Shown here in pieces: positions 4,646-11,372 of a DNA stretch of 11,372 bases. The stretch is taken from assembly GCA_012837395.1 (NCBI GenBank), contig DURF01000018.1, positions 1 to 11,372 of the forward strand, given 5' to 3'. A program made the translations under genes and the position numbers. Origin of the DNA: Acholeplasma sp. GTDB taxonomy: Bacteria; Bacillota_I; Bacilli_A; Acholeplasmatales; Acholeplasmataceae. The notes beneath the pieces were generated by a model that saw only the letters and a program-made list of their open reading frames with translations, did no database searches and had not been told where the DNA came from. Every line of letters begins with the position of its first letter. The stretch's first letter is position 1.

Positions 4646-6431
4646 CTTCTAACTCCTCCTTAGATAATTGTGAATAAGCAATTTCTTGGTAAACTTTTGA
4701 TGTTTTCATTAACTCTTTATGAGTACCTATTCCTTCAATTACACCGTTATTTAATACAATTATTTGATCTGCATCAATAATTGTATTAATTCTTTGAGCA
4801 ACTATTAATTTAGTTGCTTCAACATCTTTTAATGCTTGACGTAATTTTTTATCTGTATTGTAATCTAAGGCTGAAAAACTATCATCAAAAATAAATATTT
4901 TCGGATTCTTATTAATTGCTCTGGCAATTGATAACCTTTGACGTTGACCGCCAGAGACATTTGTACCACCTTGGGAAATATTTGAATCATATTTATCATT
5001 AAATGATTCAATAAATTCTTTCCCTTGAGCAATTTCTGCAGACTTTTCAATTGTTTCAACATTGCTGTTTTTACCAAAGGCAATATTATCTCTAATTGTT
5101 CCACTAAATAATATACCTTGTTGTGGCACATAACCAATTAAGCTATATAAACTATTAAATGATAATTTGTTAATTGGTATATTATCAATTAATATTTCAC
5201 CTTCTGTTGCATCATAAAATCTTGGGATCAGATTAATTAATGTTGATTTACCACTACCAGTTGATCCAATAAATGCTGTAGTTTTTCCTGCTTCTGCTTT
5301 AAAACTTATATTTTTAATAACTGCTTCATCAGCATCCATATATTTAAAGGTAACATCATTAAAGACTACTTCACCTCTTACTTTTTCAAATTCTAAATTA
5401 ACTGGATTACTCTCTTCTTTAATTCTTGGTTCTAAATCTAAGACTTCCATAATTCGGTTAGCAGAAACATTCGCCCTTGGAATCATAATAAAAATCATTG
5501 TAATAAACATTAGTGACATAATTGCTCTACTGCTATATTGTTGTAATAACAATAATTCTTCCGGATTTAAACCTGTTCTTGCTTCAAAATTAATATGATT
5601 AGCGCCAAAGAACATTATAGCTAGACTAGTTAGACCTAAAACTAAACCTAGCGTTGGCCAAAGAAATCCAGCAGTTCTTCCAACAAAAATATTTATTTTC
5701 TTTGTTTCTAAGTTTACTTTATCTATTTTTTCTTCTTGATATTTTTGGGTGTTATGGGCTCTAACAACTCTTAACCCCGTTAAGTTTTCTCTTGTTACTA
5801 AATTCATTTTATCCATTAGTTTTTGCATTTTTGCAAAATAAGGTAATATTATTACAAATATTGTAATTAAAATAATTAATAGTGATACTAAAGAAATTGT
5901 TAAAACAATTGATAAACTTGCATTAATTCTAATTGCCATAACGATTGCTCCAATCGCCATAATTGGTTGTAAAAACAAAAAACCTAAAATAAAGTTTACA
6001 TACCCTTGTAATTGTTGAATATCGTTAGTAGTTCTTGTTATTAATGATGAGACAGTAAAATAATCCATTTCATCTAGTGAAAAAGATTCCACTTTTTTAT
6101 AAACTTCTCTTCTTAATTCCATAGCAAACCCTGAAGCTACTTTCGATTCAAAGTATCTTGAAAGAATTGTTAAAATTATAATAAAAATAATTATCACTAA
6201 CATTATACCTGCTGTTATAAATATAGGTTGCCATTCAGATGAGTTAAATAGTTTGAAAAAATCACCAATCCCATTAATTGATGTTTCAGTTTTATCTTCC
6301 ATGGCTTGTCCTAATAGTTTAGCCATATAATTTGGTAATAATAGTTCTAAAATTCCTCTAACAGCAATAAAAAATATAACTAATACTACCGACCATTTAT
6401 ACTTCTTTAAATATTTAAGTATTTTTATCAT
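4638..6431 (-). CDS. ABC exporter half-transporter, degenerate-site subunit of a heterodimer
   Basis: This 597-residue protein has an exporter membrane domain (hydrophobic segments near 15-37, 70-93, 143-200, 255-278 and 300-320) and a nucleotide-binding domain from about 352. Walker A is intact (G-S-T-G-S-G-K-S-T, 389-397), Q-loop Q437/Q438 is present, and the signature is canonical V-S-G-G-Q (492-496). Two catalytic residues are replaced: the Walker B glutamate is Asp (F-D-D, D517) and the switch-loop histidine is Gln (A-Q-R, Q546). This is the known pattern of the degenerate-site subunit in heterodimeric exporters such as TM287/288. It is the first gene of the pair and overlaps the second by 8 bp. 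A GGTAGGA sequence gives a moderate Shine-Dalgarno. It starts 43 bp after trmK, so it may be the tail of the core operon or have its own weak promoter; none is clear. Confidence 0.93.
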   Translation of the reverse strand: MIKILKYLKKYKWSVVLVIFFIAVRGILELLLPNYMAKLLGQAMEDKTETSINGIGDFFKLFNSSEWQPIFITAGIMLVIIIFIIILTILSRYFESKVASGFAMELRREVYKKVESFSLDEMDYFTVSSLITRTTNDIQQLQGYVNFILGFLFLQPIMAIGAIVMAIRINASLSIVLTISLVSLLIILITIFVIILPYFAKMQKLMDKMNLVTRENLTGLRVVRAHNTQKYQEEKIDKVNLETKKINIFVGRTAGFLWPTLGLVLGLTSLAIMFFGANHINFEARTGLNPEELLLLQQYSSRAIMSLMFITMIFIMIPRANVSANRIMEVLDLEPRIKEESNPVNLEFEKVRGEVVFNDVTFKYMDADEAVIKNISFKAEAGKTTAFIGSTGSGKSTLINLIPRFYDATEGEILIDNIPINKLSFNSLYSLIGYVPQQGILFSGTIRDNIAFGKNSNVETIEKSAEIAQGKEFIESFNDKYDSNISQGGTNVSGGQRQRLSIARAINKNPKIFIFDDSFSALDYNTDKKLRQALKDVEATKLIVAQRINTIIDADQIIVLNNGVIEGIGTHKELMKTSKVYQEIAYSQLSKEELEDE

Positions 6432-6461
6432 TAATAAATCCTACCTTATTTTAATATAGTA

Positions 6462-6489
6462 AAAGGAAAGAGTATTATTTCTTTCCTTT
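6462..6489 (-). terminator. Hairpin at the trmK end, possible weak terminator or attenuator
   Basis: A perfect 10-bp inverted repeat (arms AAAGGAAAGA and TCTTTCCTTT, 8-base loop) overlaps the last codons of trmK. On the minus strand the 3' arm runs into only TTTT before ACTATA. The A/G-C/T stem is moderate and the T-tract short, so it may only partly end the core operon before the ABC genes. It could also be an mRNA stabiliser. Confidence 0.4.
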
Positions 6490-7122
6490 ATTAGTTTCAA
6501 TGTGGTTTAGAAGAATGTTAGCTTTTAAAACTATTTCTCCTTCTGTTAATCCATTTTTTTGGATAATGGTATTATACCACTTATATAAATGTTTGTAATA
6601 TGTAATACTTTCTTTTTTTGTTTTTAAAATAGGTCCTAAATAATAATCCTCATTATTTAAAACCATTTCTCCTCTAACAACTTCTAATATTACATAATAA
6701 TGTTTATCATTAATAATATGTTCATTAGTAATTTTAAAGTTGTTAGCACTTAAAAATCTTCTTAGTTTATCATTTTTATTGTTAGCTTGTAAAATATATT
6801 TAATATCATTATTATTAGGCGCATCTTTTAGGATGTTTGCGATTAAATTACCACCCATACCAGCTATTACAACCAAATCAAATTCACTTTTAACACCTTT
6901 AAATCCGTCTGTTAAAATAAATTCAACATTGTAATTAGTTAAGTTATTTTTAGCGTTGTTTAGAGGTAATTCATTAATATCGGTTGCGATTGCTTTTCTT
7001 ATTTTACCATTATCAAACGCTTTTTTTATCAAATAACCGTGATCTGTTCCAATATCTAGTAATATATTAGTATTTTTATCAATTAAACTTGCAATAAAAT
7101 TTAGTCGTTTATTTTTTATCAT
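6475..7122 (-). CDS. trmK: tRNA (adenine(22)-N1)-methyltransferase TrmK
   Basis: This is a 215-residue class I SAM-dependent methyltransferase of the TrmK (YqfN) family, which makes m1A22 in the D-arm of certain tRNAs. The SAM-binding motif is [10 protein letters not shown] (22-31), followed by an acidic strand end A-T-D-I-N (46-50), T-D-G-F (71-74) and I-A-G-M-G-G (86-91). Y-L-G-P-I-L (161-166) and a helical C-terminal segment (167-211), expected to be coiled coil, also fit the family. The length is slightly short but complete. Its ATG lies inside rpoD (14-bp overlap), and no good Shine-Dalgarno sequence is seen, so translation is probably coupled to rpoD. The order dnaG-rpoD-trmK is conserved in Bacillus and Mollicutes, which supports the call. 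The Nif3/YqfO gene that often follows is absent here. Confidence 0.9.
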   Translation of the reverse strand: MIKNKRLNFIASLIDKNTNILLDIGTDHGYLIKKAFDNGKIRKAIATDINELPLNNAKNNLTNYNVEFILTDGFKGVKSEFDLVVIAGMGGNLIANILKDAPNNNDIKYILQANNKNDKLRRFLSANNFKITNEHIINDKHYYVILEVVRGEMVLNNEDYYLGPILKTKKESITYYKHLYKWYNTIIQKNGLTEGEIVLKANILLNHIETNKGKK

Positions 7123-8341
7123 AATAAAAGTCGCGTAGCCTTTGTTGTCTTGAAGGATGTTTTAATTTACGCATTGCTTTTGCTTCAATTTGACGAATTC
7201 TTTCTCTTGTAACTCCAAACTCACGACCAACCTCTTCTAATGTATAAGTATTACCATCATATAGGCCATATCTAAGTCTTAACACTTTTTCTTCACGATC
7301 AGTTAGTGTAGATAATATTTCATCTAGTGCTTGTAGAGTCATATCTTGCAGTAATGACTCATGTGGGTTAAGCGTTGATGTATCACTAATAAAATCTCCA
7401 AGTGATGAATCTTCTTCTTCACCAACAGTTGCTTCTAGTGAAATTGGTTCTCTTGATATTCTTTGAATATCTTGCACTCTTTCAGCAGTTAACTCCATTT
7501 TTTCACCAATTTCAGCAGCTGTTGGTTCACGTCCAAACTCTTGTGTTAATTGTCTTGTAATTCTTGCCATTTTGTTAATTGTTTCAACCATATGAACAGG
7601 TATTCTAATAGTTCTAGCTTGATCAGCTACAGCTCTTGTAATTGCTTGTCTAATCCACCATGTTGCGTATGTTGAAAATTTAAAACCCTTTGTATAGTCA
7701 AATTTATCAACCGCACGGATTAAACCCATATTACCTTCTTGAATTAAGTCTAAAAACAATAAACCACGATTAGTATAATTTTTTGCAATAGATACAACTA
7801 ATCGGTAGTTAGCTTCAACTAGTTTATCTTTAGCATCAGAACCATCTAGTATTAATTCTTTTAGTTCTTTAACATCTTCATCGCTTAATTCTAGTTCGCC
7901 ATTTTCAAAATAATTAAGCTGTTCTTTAGCAGTTTTACCCATTTCAATAATTTTTGCAAGTCTAACTTCTTCTTCTTGATTAATTAAGGGAATTTGGCCG
8001 ATTTCTTTTAAATACATTCTAACTGGATCATCGGTTCTAGTGATTATTGGTGTATCTTCAACTTCAAGTAACTCTTCTTCTTCAACTTCTAGTCCAGCAA
8101 GTGATAACTCATCTGGCTCTTCATCTAAATAATCATCATGAATTTCAAGTTCATCTTCATCATGATCTTGATCCTTTTGATGTTTAACTAAAAGTGTTAC
8201 TCCTTCTTCTTCTAATTGTTCAACTAAATAATCAAAATCTAAGTCTTCAGTTACTTGTTTTCTTACATCTTCTTCGTTAATCTTTTTACTTTTACCAGCT
8301 TTTTTTACTAGTGCATTTATTACTTTGTTTATATCTTCCAT
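7109..8341 (-). CDS. rpoD: RNA polymerase primary sigma factor (SigA/RpoD)
   Basis: This 410-residue housekeeping sigma factor directs core RNA polymerase to TTGACA/TATAAT promoters like those seen in this window. Residues 1-50 resemble sigma region 1.1, followed by a strongly acidic linker (about 56-98, rich in Asp and Glu). Region 1.2 begins [11 protein letters not shown] (105-115). Region 2 spans about 172-245, with the [12 protein letters not shown] stretch and the -10-recognising [13 protein letters not shown] (222-234). Region 3 covers about 246-325. Region 4 covers about 335-405, with the -35-binding helix-turn-helix [18 protein letters not shown] (368-385). An AAGGAG lies at good spacing inside the end of dnaG, whose stop is 3 bp away. 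The 3' end overlaps trmK. Confidence 0.97.
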   Translation of the reverse strand: MEDINKVINALVKKAGKSKKINEEDVRKQVTEDLDFDYLVEQLEEEGVTLLVKHQKDQDHDEDELEIHDDYLDEEPDELSLAGLEVEEEELLEVEDTPIITRTDDPVRMYLKEIGQIPLINQEEEVRLAKIIEMGKTAKEQLNYFENGELELSDEDVKELKELILDGSDAKDKLVEANYRLVVSIAKNYTNRGLLFLDLIQEGNMGLIRAVDKFDYTKGFKFSTYATWWIRQAITRAVADQARTIRIPVHMVETINKMARITRQLTQEFGREPTAAEIGEKMELTAERVQDIQRISREPISLEATVGEEEDSSLGDFISDTSTLNPHESLLQDMTLQALDEILSTLTDREEKVLRLRYGLYDGNTYTLEEVGREFGVTRERIRQIEAKAMRKLKHPSRQQRLRDFYYDKK

Positions 8342-8344
8342 TTT

Positions 8345-10105
8345 TTAATTCTCCTTAACTTTTTTTAATGTTAACTGAATTTGACTTAATTCAGTTAACT
8401 CTCTTTCAACTATATCACCTTGGCGATACTTTTCAGTAATTAACCCCATTAAATACTCTTTTCGACGTTCTTTTGAAGTGATTTTTAAAAGTTCAATGTA
8501 TTGTTCGATTTCTTCTTCTTCTAAGTGATTTTGATTAACCCAATTAGGGTTTTTTTGAATTTTTTCTTCAAAATAAATTAATTCATCTTCATTTAACAAA
8601 TCTTTAAATATTCTTAAATCAAAATCATTATAAAGACTATAATAAGCAACTAATTTTCCTCTTATATTACTTAAAGTTAAATTTGAATAATCATTAATGG
8701 TAAGTCTATCTGTTATTCTTTCACACCATACTTTAGATCTTATCATTAAAATAAGCAATCTTTTTTCAGCTTGTTCGTATTTAGTAGGAATAGTTATTTT
8801 TATCTTTTTAGGTGGGGCAGAAATTATTGGTGTATCTTTTGCGACTATTTTAATTGATGATTCATCAATTTGTAAATCATTCGCTAGTTTCTTTCTATAT
8901 ATTGCAATAATTGCCGGTGCCGCAAAACTTAACATTTTTTTAACATTATTAATAAATATTTGAATTTCATTAGCGTTATTTAAGTTTGTATTATTTAAAT
9001 AATAATTATATTCAAACTCATAAGCATCATAACTTTCTTTTTCTATTAATTTTAAAAATGCTTCGCCCCCATTATTTTTAATATAATCATCAGGGTCAAC
9101 TTTATTAGGTAGTTTTAAAACTTCCACTAACATCTTGTTTTGAAGTAATCCTGGTGTAATTTTCAAAGTTGCAGATATTCCAGCATTATCACCATCAAAG
9201 GCTACTAAGACATTATTTGTTAAGTTTTTAATTAATCTTATTTGCTCGTTTGTTAGGGATGTTCCCATTGTCGCAATTCCATTTTTAACACCATTTTGAT
9301 GGCTACTTATAACATCGAAGAAACCTTCAAAAAGAATTGCTTGTTTTCTTCTTCTAATTTCTAGTCCTGCTTCACTAATATTATATAAAACTAAACTTTT
9401 TTTAAATATTTTAGTATCTGGACTATTTACATATTTAGTATTTTCTTTAGCACTTAGTGCTCTTGCACTAAATCCAATTGGTTTGCCATAATTGTTTGTA
9501 ATCGGAAACATTAATCTGTTTCTAAAGAAATCATAATATGTACCATCTGTTGCTCTTTTTATTAACCCTACATCAATCATATCAGTTGTATTATATTCTT
9601 TTGACTTTAAGTATTGATAAAGAGCATCTTTTTGATCTGGTGAATAGCCTAAATTAAAGTATTCGATTGATTCATTGTTAATTTTTCTTTTATTTAAATA
9701 ATTAACAACTTCAAGTCCTGAAATACTATTTGTTAAATTAAATTTATAATAATCTTGGGCATCCTTCATTAACTCATAAAGTTTAGTGTTTGGATCAACT
9801 TCTTTATTAATATAAGTTTCTACTTCAATTCCTAAAATATCTGCTAGTTCTTTAGCCGCTTGATAGAAAGGGATGTTTTTAATTTGACGATAAAAGTTTA
9901 TCGGTCTACCTCCTTCACCACAACCCATACACTTTGCGATATTTTTTTCTGGAGAAACTGAAAAGCTTGGAGTATTTTCTTCATGAAATGGACAAAGACC
10001 CATATAGTTTTTGCCGCGTCTTTCAAGTTTAATGAACTCGCTTGCAAGTGCTACTATATCAGTTTCATTATCAATTCGATCTAATATCTCTTTTGGTATT
10101 GACAT
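8345..10105 (-). CDS. dnaG: DNA primase DnaG
   Basis: This 586-residue primase makes RNA primers for the replication fork and binds the DnaB-type helicase. The N-terminal CHC2 zinc ribbon has ligands C38, H41, C59 and C62. It is followed by G-E-G-G-R-P-I-N-F, where most relatives have G-G-N-V-F-x-F. The RNA polymerase core (about 110-350) includes the TOPRIM residues E260 (L-F-E-G-F-F-D-V), D304/D306 (F-D-G-D-N-A-G) and D-P-D-D (337-340). The Lys-rich linker (about 424-445) precedes a helical C-terminal helicase-binding domain starting E-K-R-L-L. The length is normal for the group. The ATG at 10105 has a strong TAAGGAGGA Shine-Dalgarno 6 bases upstream, in the 27-bp gap after the glycyl-tRNA synthetase gene. 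Lying just before rpoD repeats the classical primase-sigma operon. Confidence 0.96.
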   Translation of the reverse strand: MSIPKEILDRIDNETDIVALASEFIKLERRGKNYMGLCPFHEENTPSFSVSPEKNIAKCMGCGEGGRPINFYRQIKNIPFYQAAKELADILGIEVETYINKEVDPNTKLYELMKDAQDYYKFNLTNSISGLEVVNYLNKRKINNESIEYFNLGYSPDQKDALYQYLKSKEYNTTDMIDVGLIKRATDGTYYDFFRNRLMFPITNNYGKPIGFSARALSAKENTKYVNSPDTKIFKKSLVLYNISEAGLEIRRRKQAILFEGFFDVISSHQNGVKNGIATMGTSLTNEQIRLIKNLTNNVLVAFDGDNAGISATLKITPGLLQNKMLVEVLKLPNKVDPDDYIKNNGGEAFLKLIEKESYDAYEFEYNYYLNNTNLNNANEIQIFINNVKKMLSFAAPAIIAIYRKKLANDLQIDESSIKIVAKDTPIISAPPKKIKITIPTKYEQAEKRLLILMIRSKVWCERITDRLTINDYSNLTLSNIRGKLVAYYSLYNDFDLRIFKDLLNEDELIYFEEKIQKNPNWVNQNHLEEEEIEQYIELLKITSKERRKEYLMGLITEKYRQGDIVERELTELSQIQLTLKKVKEN

Positions 10106-10132
10106 GAAGATTCCTCCTTACATTCTTTATTA

Positions 10133-11372
10133 TTATAATACTACTTCCTTTTCTATATAAGACTTTAACTCATCAATATGAAGTCTAATTTGCTCCATTG
10201 TGTCACGGTTTCTAATTGTAACAGTATTGTCATCCATTGTTTGATGGTCAATTGTAATTGCAAAATATGTTCCAATTTGATCTTGTCTACGGTATCTTCT
10301 GCCAATATTTTGAGTATCATCATAAACTACATCAAAATCTTTAGAAAGCATGCTATATACTTCTAGCGCTTTATCACTGTGTTCTTTTTTATGAAGTGGT
10401 AGTATTGCTGCTTTATATGGGGCAAGGAACGGATGAATTTTTAATAATTCTCTAGTTTTACCATCTTCTAATTCTTCAACTTCATACGCATCAGATAAAA
10501 ACGCTAAAAATAATCTTTCAACCCCAACTGATGGTTCAATTACATATGGAATATATCTTTCATTAGTTTCTGGATCTAAATAAGTTAAGTCCTCTTTAGA
10601 ATGATTTTGGTGTTGTGTTAAATCAAAATCAGTTCTAGATGCTATCCCCCATAATTCATCAAATCCCCAAGGGAATTTATACTGAATATCAGTAGTTGCA
10701 TTTGAATAGTGACTAAGTGCTTCTGGTTTATGATCATCTAATCTTAAATTATCTGCATTTAAACCTAGATTTGTTAAAAAGTTAAAACAATATTTCTTAA
10801 AGTTTTCAAACTCTTCTAATTCAGTACCTGGTTTTACAAAGTATTGTAGTTCCATTTGTTCAAATTCTCTAGTTCTAAAAATAAAGTTACCTGGCGTAAT
10901 TTCATTTCTAAAGGCTTTACCTACTTGAGCAATTCCAAACGGAATTTTCTTTCTTGATGTTCTTTGAACATTTTTAAAGTTAATAAAAATACCCTGTGCT
11001 GTTTCTGGTCTTAAATAAATTTTATCAGCCGTTTCTTTAACAACTCCTTGATGTGTTTCAAACATCATATTAAAAGATCTAATTGGTGCATAGTCAAGTT
11101 TCTCGCAGTTTGGACAAACAATTTTATTATCAACAATAAAATTATACATCTCTTCATTACTCCAACCATCTGCATTAGTGCCATCAAACTCTTCAATTAA
11201 TTTATCTGCTCTAAAACGGTTATTACATGAACGACACTCTATTAATGGGTCACTAAAACCTGCAACATGTCCACTAGCCACCCAAACATTTGGATTAAGT
11301 AGAATTGAAGTATCTACTAAAACGTTATTAGGAGTTTCTCTTTGGAATTTGTTAATCCAAGCTCTTTTAATA
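10133..11372 (-). CDS. glyQS: Glycyl-tRNA synthetase, homodimeric (alpha2) type, 5' end beyond the window
   Basis: This class II aminoacyl-tRNA synthetase charges tRNA-Gly with glycine. About 412 codons are visible and the frame is open through the right edge. A GTG at 11281 is an internal Val, because family-like sequence continues upstream (L-L-N-P-N-V-W-V-A-S-G-H). A complete protein would need roughly 50 more residues. Numbering from that Val, zinc-binding pairs C16/C19 and C56/C59 lie in the insertion near motif 1. Motif 2 is seen as F-R-N-E-I-T-P-G-N-F-I-F-R, then E-F-E-Q-M-E. Motif 3 is P-S-V-G-V-E-R-L-F-L-A-F-L. A C-terminal anticodon-binding domain follows (P-F-L-A-P-Y-K-A-A-I-L-P onward). 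This is the single-chain bacterial/eukaryotic-like type, not the glyQ/glyS two-subunit type. It is the first visible gene of the core operon; its leader and promoter lie outside. Confidence 0.96.
   Translation of the reverse strand, partial: IKRAWINKFQRETPNNVLVDTSILLNPNVWVASGHVAGFSDPLIECRSCNNRFRADKLIEEFDGTNADGWSNEEMYNFIVDNKIVCPNCEKLDYAPIRSFNMMFETHQGVVKETADKIYLRPETAQGIFINFKNVQRTSRKKIPFGIAQVGKAFRNEITPGNFIFRTREFEQMELQYFVKPGTELEEFENFKKYCFNFLTNLGLNADNLRLDDHKPEALSHYSNATTDIQYKFPWGFDELWGIASRTDFDLTQHQNHSKEDLTYLDPETNERYIPYVIEPSVGVERLFLAFLSDAYEVEELEDGKTRELLKIHPFLAPYKAAILPLHKKEHSDKALEVYSMLSKDFDVVYDDTQNIGRRYRRQDQIGTYFAITIDHQTMDDNTVTIRNRDTMEQIRLHIDELKSYIEKEVVL

Overview
This is a very AT-rich window from a low-GC Firmicutes/Mollicutes-type bacterium. 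The core block glycyl-tRNA synthetase – dnaG – rpoD – trmK, all on the minus strand, is the order known from Mollicutes and, in part, from Bacillus. Tryptophan is encoded by TGG and all long genes end in TAA, so nothing suggests the Mycoplasma reassignment of TGA. The best guess is an Acholeplasma-, Izemoplasma- or Haloplasma-like lineage or a close low-GC Firmicute. The lineage is an inference from gene order and composition.

Layout from left to right. Positions 1-136 hold no convincing gene, only a tRNA T-arm-like fragment. At 137-699 a mazE-mazF toxin-antitoxin pair lies on the minus strand, with a consensus promoter that carries two inverted repeats. At about 774-2481 an IS91-family (IS801/IS1294-type) element lies on the plus strand. 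It has two back-to-back hairpins and its own promoter at the left, an apparently intact Y2/HUH transposase, and a small overlapping zinc-ribbon reading frame that looks frameshifted. At 2603-2679 (minus) there is tRNA-Arg(UCU) with encoded CCA, its own promoter and an intrinsic terminator. At 2798-6431 (minus) two overlapping genes encode the halves of a heterodimeric ABC exporter, closed by a strong terminator. At 6475-11372 (minus) the housekeeping block runs from the 5'-truncated glycyl-tRNA synthetase through dnaG and rpoD to trmK.

The core block is tightly coupled. The glycyl-tRNA synthetase/dnaG gap is 27 bp and contains a strong Shine-Dalgarno sequence. The dnaG/rpoD gap is 3 bp, and rpoD/trmK overlap by 14 bp. 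This links tRNA charging, primer synthesis, the housekeeping sigma factor and a tRNA methyltransferase in one transcript. The ABC pair follows after a 43-bp gap containing a 10-bp hairpin and could be read through or transcribed separately.

The 1-2602 region looks like accessory DNA placed just downstream of the 3' end of tRNA-Arg, a common insertion position, but no integrase is visible. No wholly new system stands out. The most interesting parts are the control region between mazE and the transposase, and the small broken zinc-ribbon gene coupled to the transposase.
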